Below, in pieces: positions 4,219 through 5,045 of a stretch of DNA of 5,045 bases. The stretch is from contig JAEURL010000091.1 in NCBI GenBank assembly GCA_016789165.1, positions 1 through 5,045 of the forward strand. Reading direction: 5' to 3'. Under the pieces are notes generated by a model that had not been told where the DNA came from, ran no database searches, and saw only the letters and a program-made list of their open reading frames with translations. The DNA comes from Anaerolineales bacterium (GTDB lineage: Bacteria; Chloroflexota; Anaerolineae; Anaerolineales; UBA6663). Every line of letters begins with the position of its first letter. The first letter of the stretch is position 1. The position numbers and the translations under genes are program-made.

Positions 4219-5045
4219 ATGAGAAATCTACCTCGACGCGCACAGTTATACATTTGGGCGACGATGGCCGTCGGCAGTGGGCTGGCGGCCTGGCATTTCA
4301 CGCACATTGGCAGCGCCCACGCGTTTGAGATCGTGGCCGCCGCCGTCCTGGCGGCGGTGGCCCAGGTGCTGCGCGTCGAGGGGGCTACGGCGCATTCTAG
4401 TTATGAGATCAGCTGGGTGGTGTTTGGCTTCACATTTGTGATGTACGGCGCCTCGGCGACTCTGTTCGTGGTTCTGGTCGCCCATCTGGTGGAGTGGATC
4501 TGGCACACGCATCAGAAACGCTGGTTTATCTTTGCCTTCAACGTCTCGTCGTTTGCGATCGTCATTAGCGCGGCGGATCTGGCCCGCCAGTGGGTCACAG
4601 CCGTGCCGGCCGCGATCGGCTGGGAGGACGTGCTCAGCCTGATTCTGGCCGCCGCCGCTTTCACCCTGCTCAATCACCTCATGATCGGCCTGGTGCTGTG
4701 GTTTGCCCGCGGCGAACCGATCCATCAATCAGGCGTGATGGGCCGGCTGACGCTGATGATCGATTTCAGCACGTTTGGGCTGGGGATGGCCGCGGCATTG
4801 ACCTGGCTGGTGCATCCGCTGGCCGTAGTGTTGATCCTGGCGCCTCTATATTTGATCTACAGCACCCTGCGGGTGCCGGCCTTGGAGCGCCAAACGCAGA
4901 TCGACGCCAAGACCGGCCTGTTCAACGCCCGTTACTTCAACGATGCCCTGGAGAAAGAACTGGCCCGCGCCGACCGGCATGACCGGCCGCTGGTGGTGGT
5001 GATGGCCGACCTGGACCTGCTGCGCAACATCAACAACACCTACGG
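4219..5045 (+). CDS. Multi-pass membrane diguanylate cyclase (GGDEF), 3' end outside window
   Basis: Predicted inner-membrane enzyme making c-di-GMP from two GTP. 275 codons are present and the frame runs off the window. Residues ~9-218 are mostly hydrophobic, with about seven or eight membrane segments (around 10-28, 36-52, 63-92, 102-122, 137-163, 178-197, 199-218), a sensory module I do not match to a named MASE type. A short linker (ALERQTQIDAKTGLFNARYF) has the usual D-x-x-TGLxNxRxF entry to a GGDEF domain, followed by ADLDLLRNINNTY, with the metal-binding DLD at 264-266 and substrate Asn at about 272. The GG[DE]EF signature, any inhibitory I-site and any EAL or HD partner lie beyond the end, so activity cannot be confirmed. 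GGAG at 4205-4208, ten bases before the ATG, supports the start. The riboswitch and terminator upstream imply feedback control by the enzyme's own product. Confidence 0.9.
   Translation, partial: MRNLPRRAQLYIWATMAVGSGLAAWHFTHIGSAHAFEIVAAAVLAAVAQVLRVEGATAHSSYEISWVVFGFTFVMYGASATLFVVLVAHLVEWIWHTHQKRWFIFAFNVSSFAIVISAADLARQWVTAVPAAIGWEDVLSLILAAAAFTLLNHLMIGLVLWFARGEPIHQSGVMGRLTLMIDFSTFGLGMAAALTWLVHPLAVVLILAPLYLIYSTLRVPALERQTQIDAKTGLFNARYFNDALEKELARADRHDRPLVVVMADLDLLRNINNTY

Noticed and set aside
4246..4728. Antisense ORF of 160 codons opposite the cyclase gene
   Set aside because: A shadow of the membrane domain; polar, low-complexity product, while the + strand gives clear transmembrane segments and a GGDEF entry motif.

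Overview
The window is high in GC and compactly coding, and every supported gene is on the + strand. The S8 proteases with a (VSWNS)n C-terminus, the class-I cyclic-di-GMP (GEMM-I) riboswitches and the multi-pass membrane GGDEF protein together suggest a Chloroflexota bacterium (Anaerolineae, Caldilineae or Chloroflexia type). This placement is an inference from gene style, not from a marker gene.

Layout: (1) 1-1341 is the 3' part of a secreted subtilisin-like protease. A beta-sandwich-like remnant precedes its catalytic domain, and six VSWNS units plus DDWGP end it. (2) 1403-1471 and 1864-1980 are two micro-ORFs of 22 and 38 codons. Each has a ribosome binding site and a hydrophobic N-terminus, and each stops right after one copy of the same motif (SVSWN and SVSWNS). 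The stretch between them has no convincing gene. (3) 2001-2348 is a leader region: three 10-bp-phased CAACT repeats, a GEMM-I riboswitch and an intrinsic terminator. (4) 2349-3866 is a complete paralogous protease: signal peptide, I9-type propeptide, S8 domain, six VSWNS units, DYWGP. (5) 3867-4218 holds a terminator-like hairpin, a short palindrome, a second GEMM-I riboswitch and its terminator. (6) 4219-5045 is the 5' part of a membrane diguanylate cyclase, cut by the window edge at the start of its GGDEF domain.

Working model (inference): c-di-GMP bound to the two aptamers favours termination, so both the second protease and the cyclase would be on when c-di-GMP is low. In both leaders the 3' strand of aptamer helix P1 can also pair with the terminator loop, giving the same predicted OFF-switch design twice. 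The cyclase would then be under feedback from its own product. The shared VSWNS motif links two large exported proteases to two tiny membrane or exported peptides in one locus. This protease/micro-peptide tag system is the most unusual content of the window; its function is unknown.
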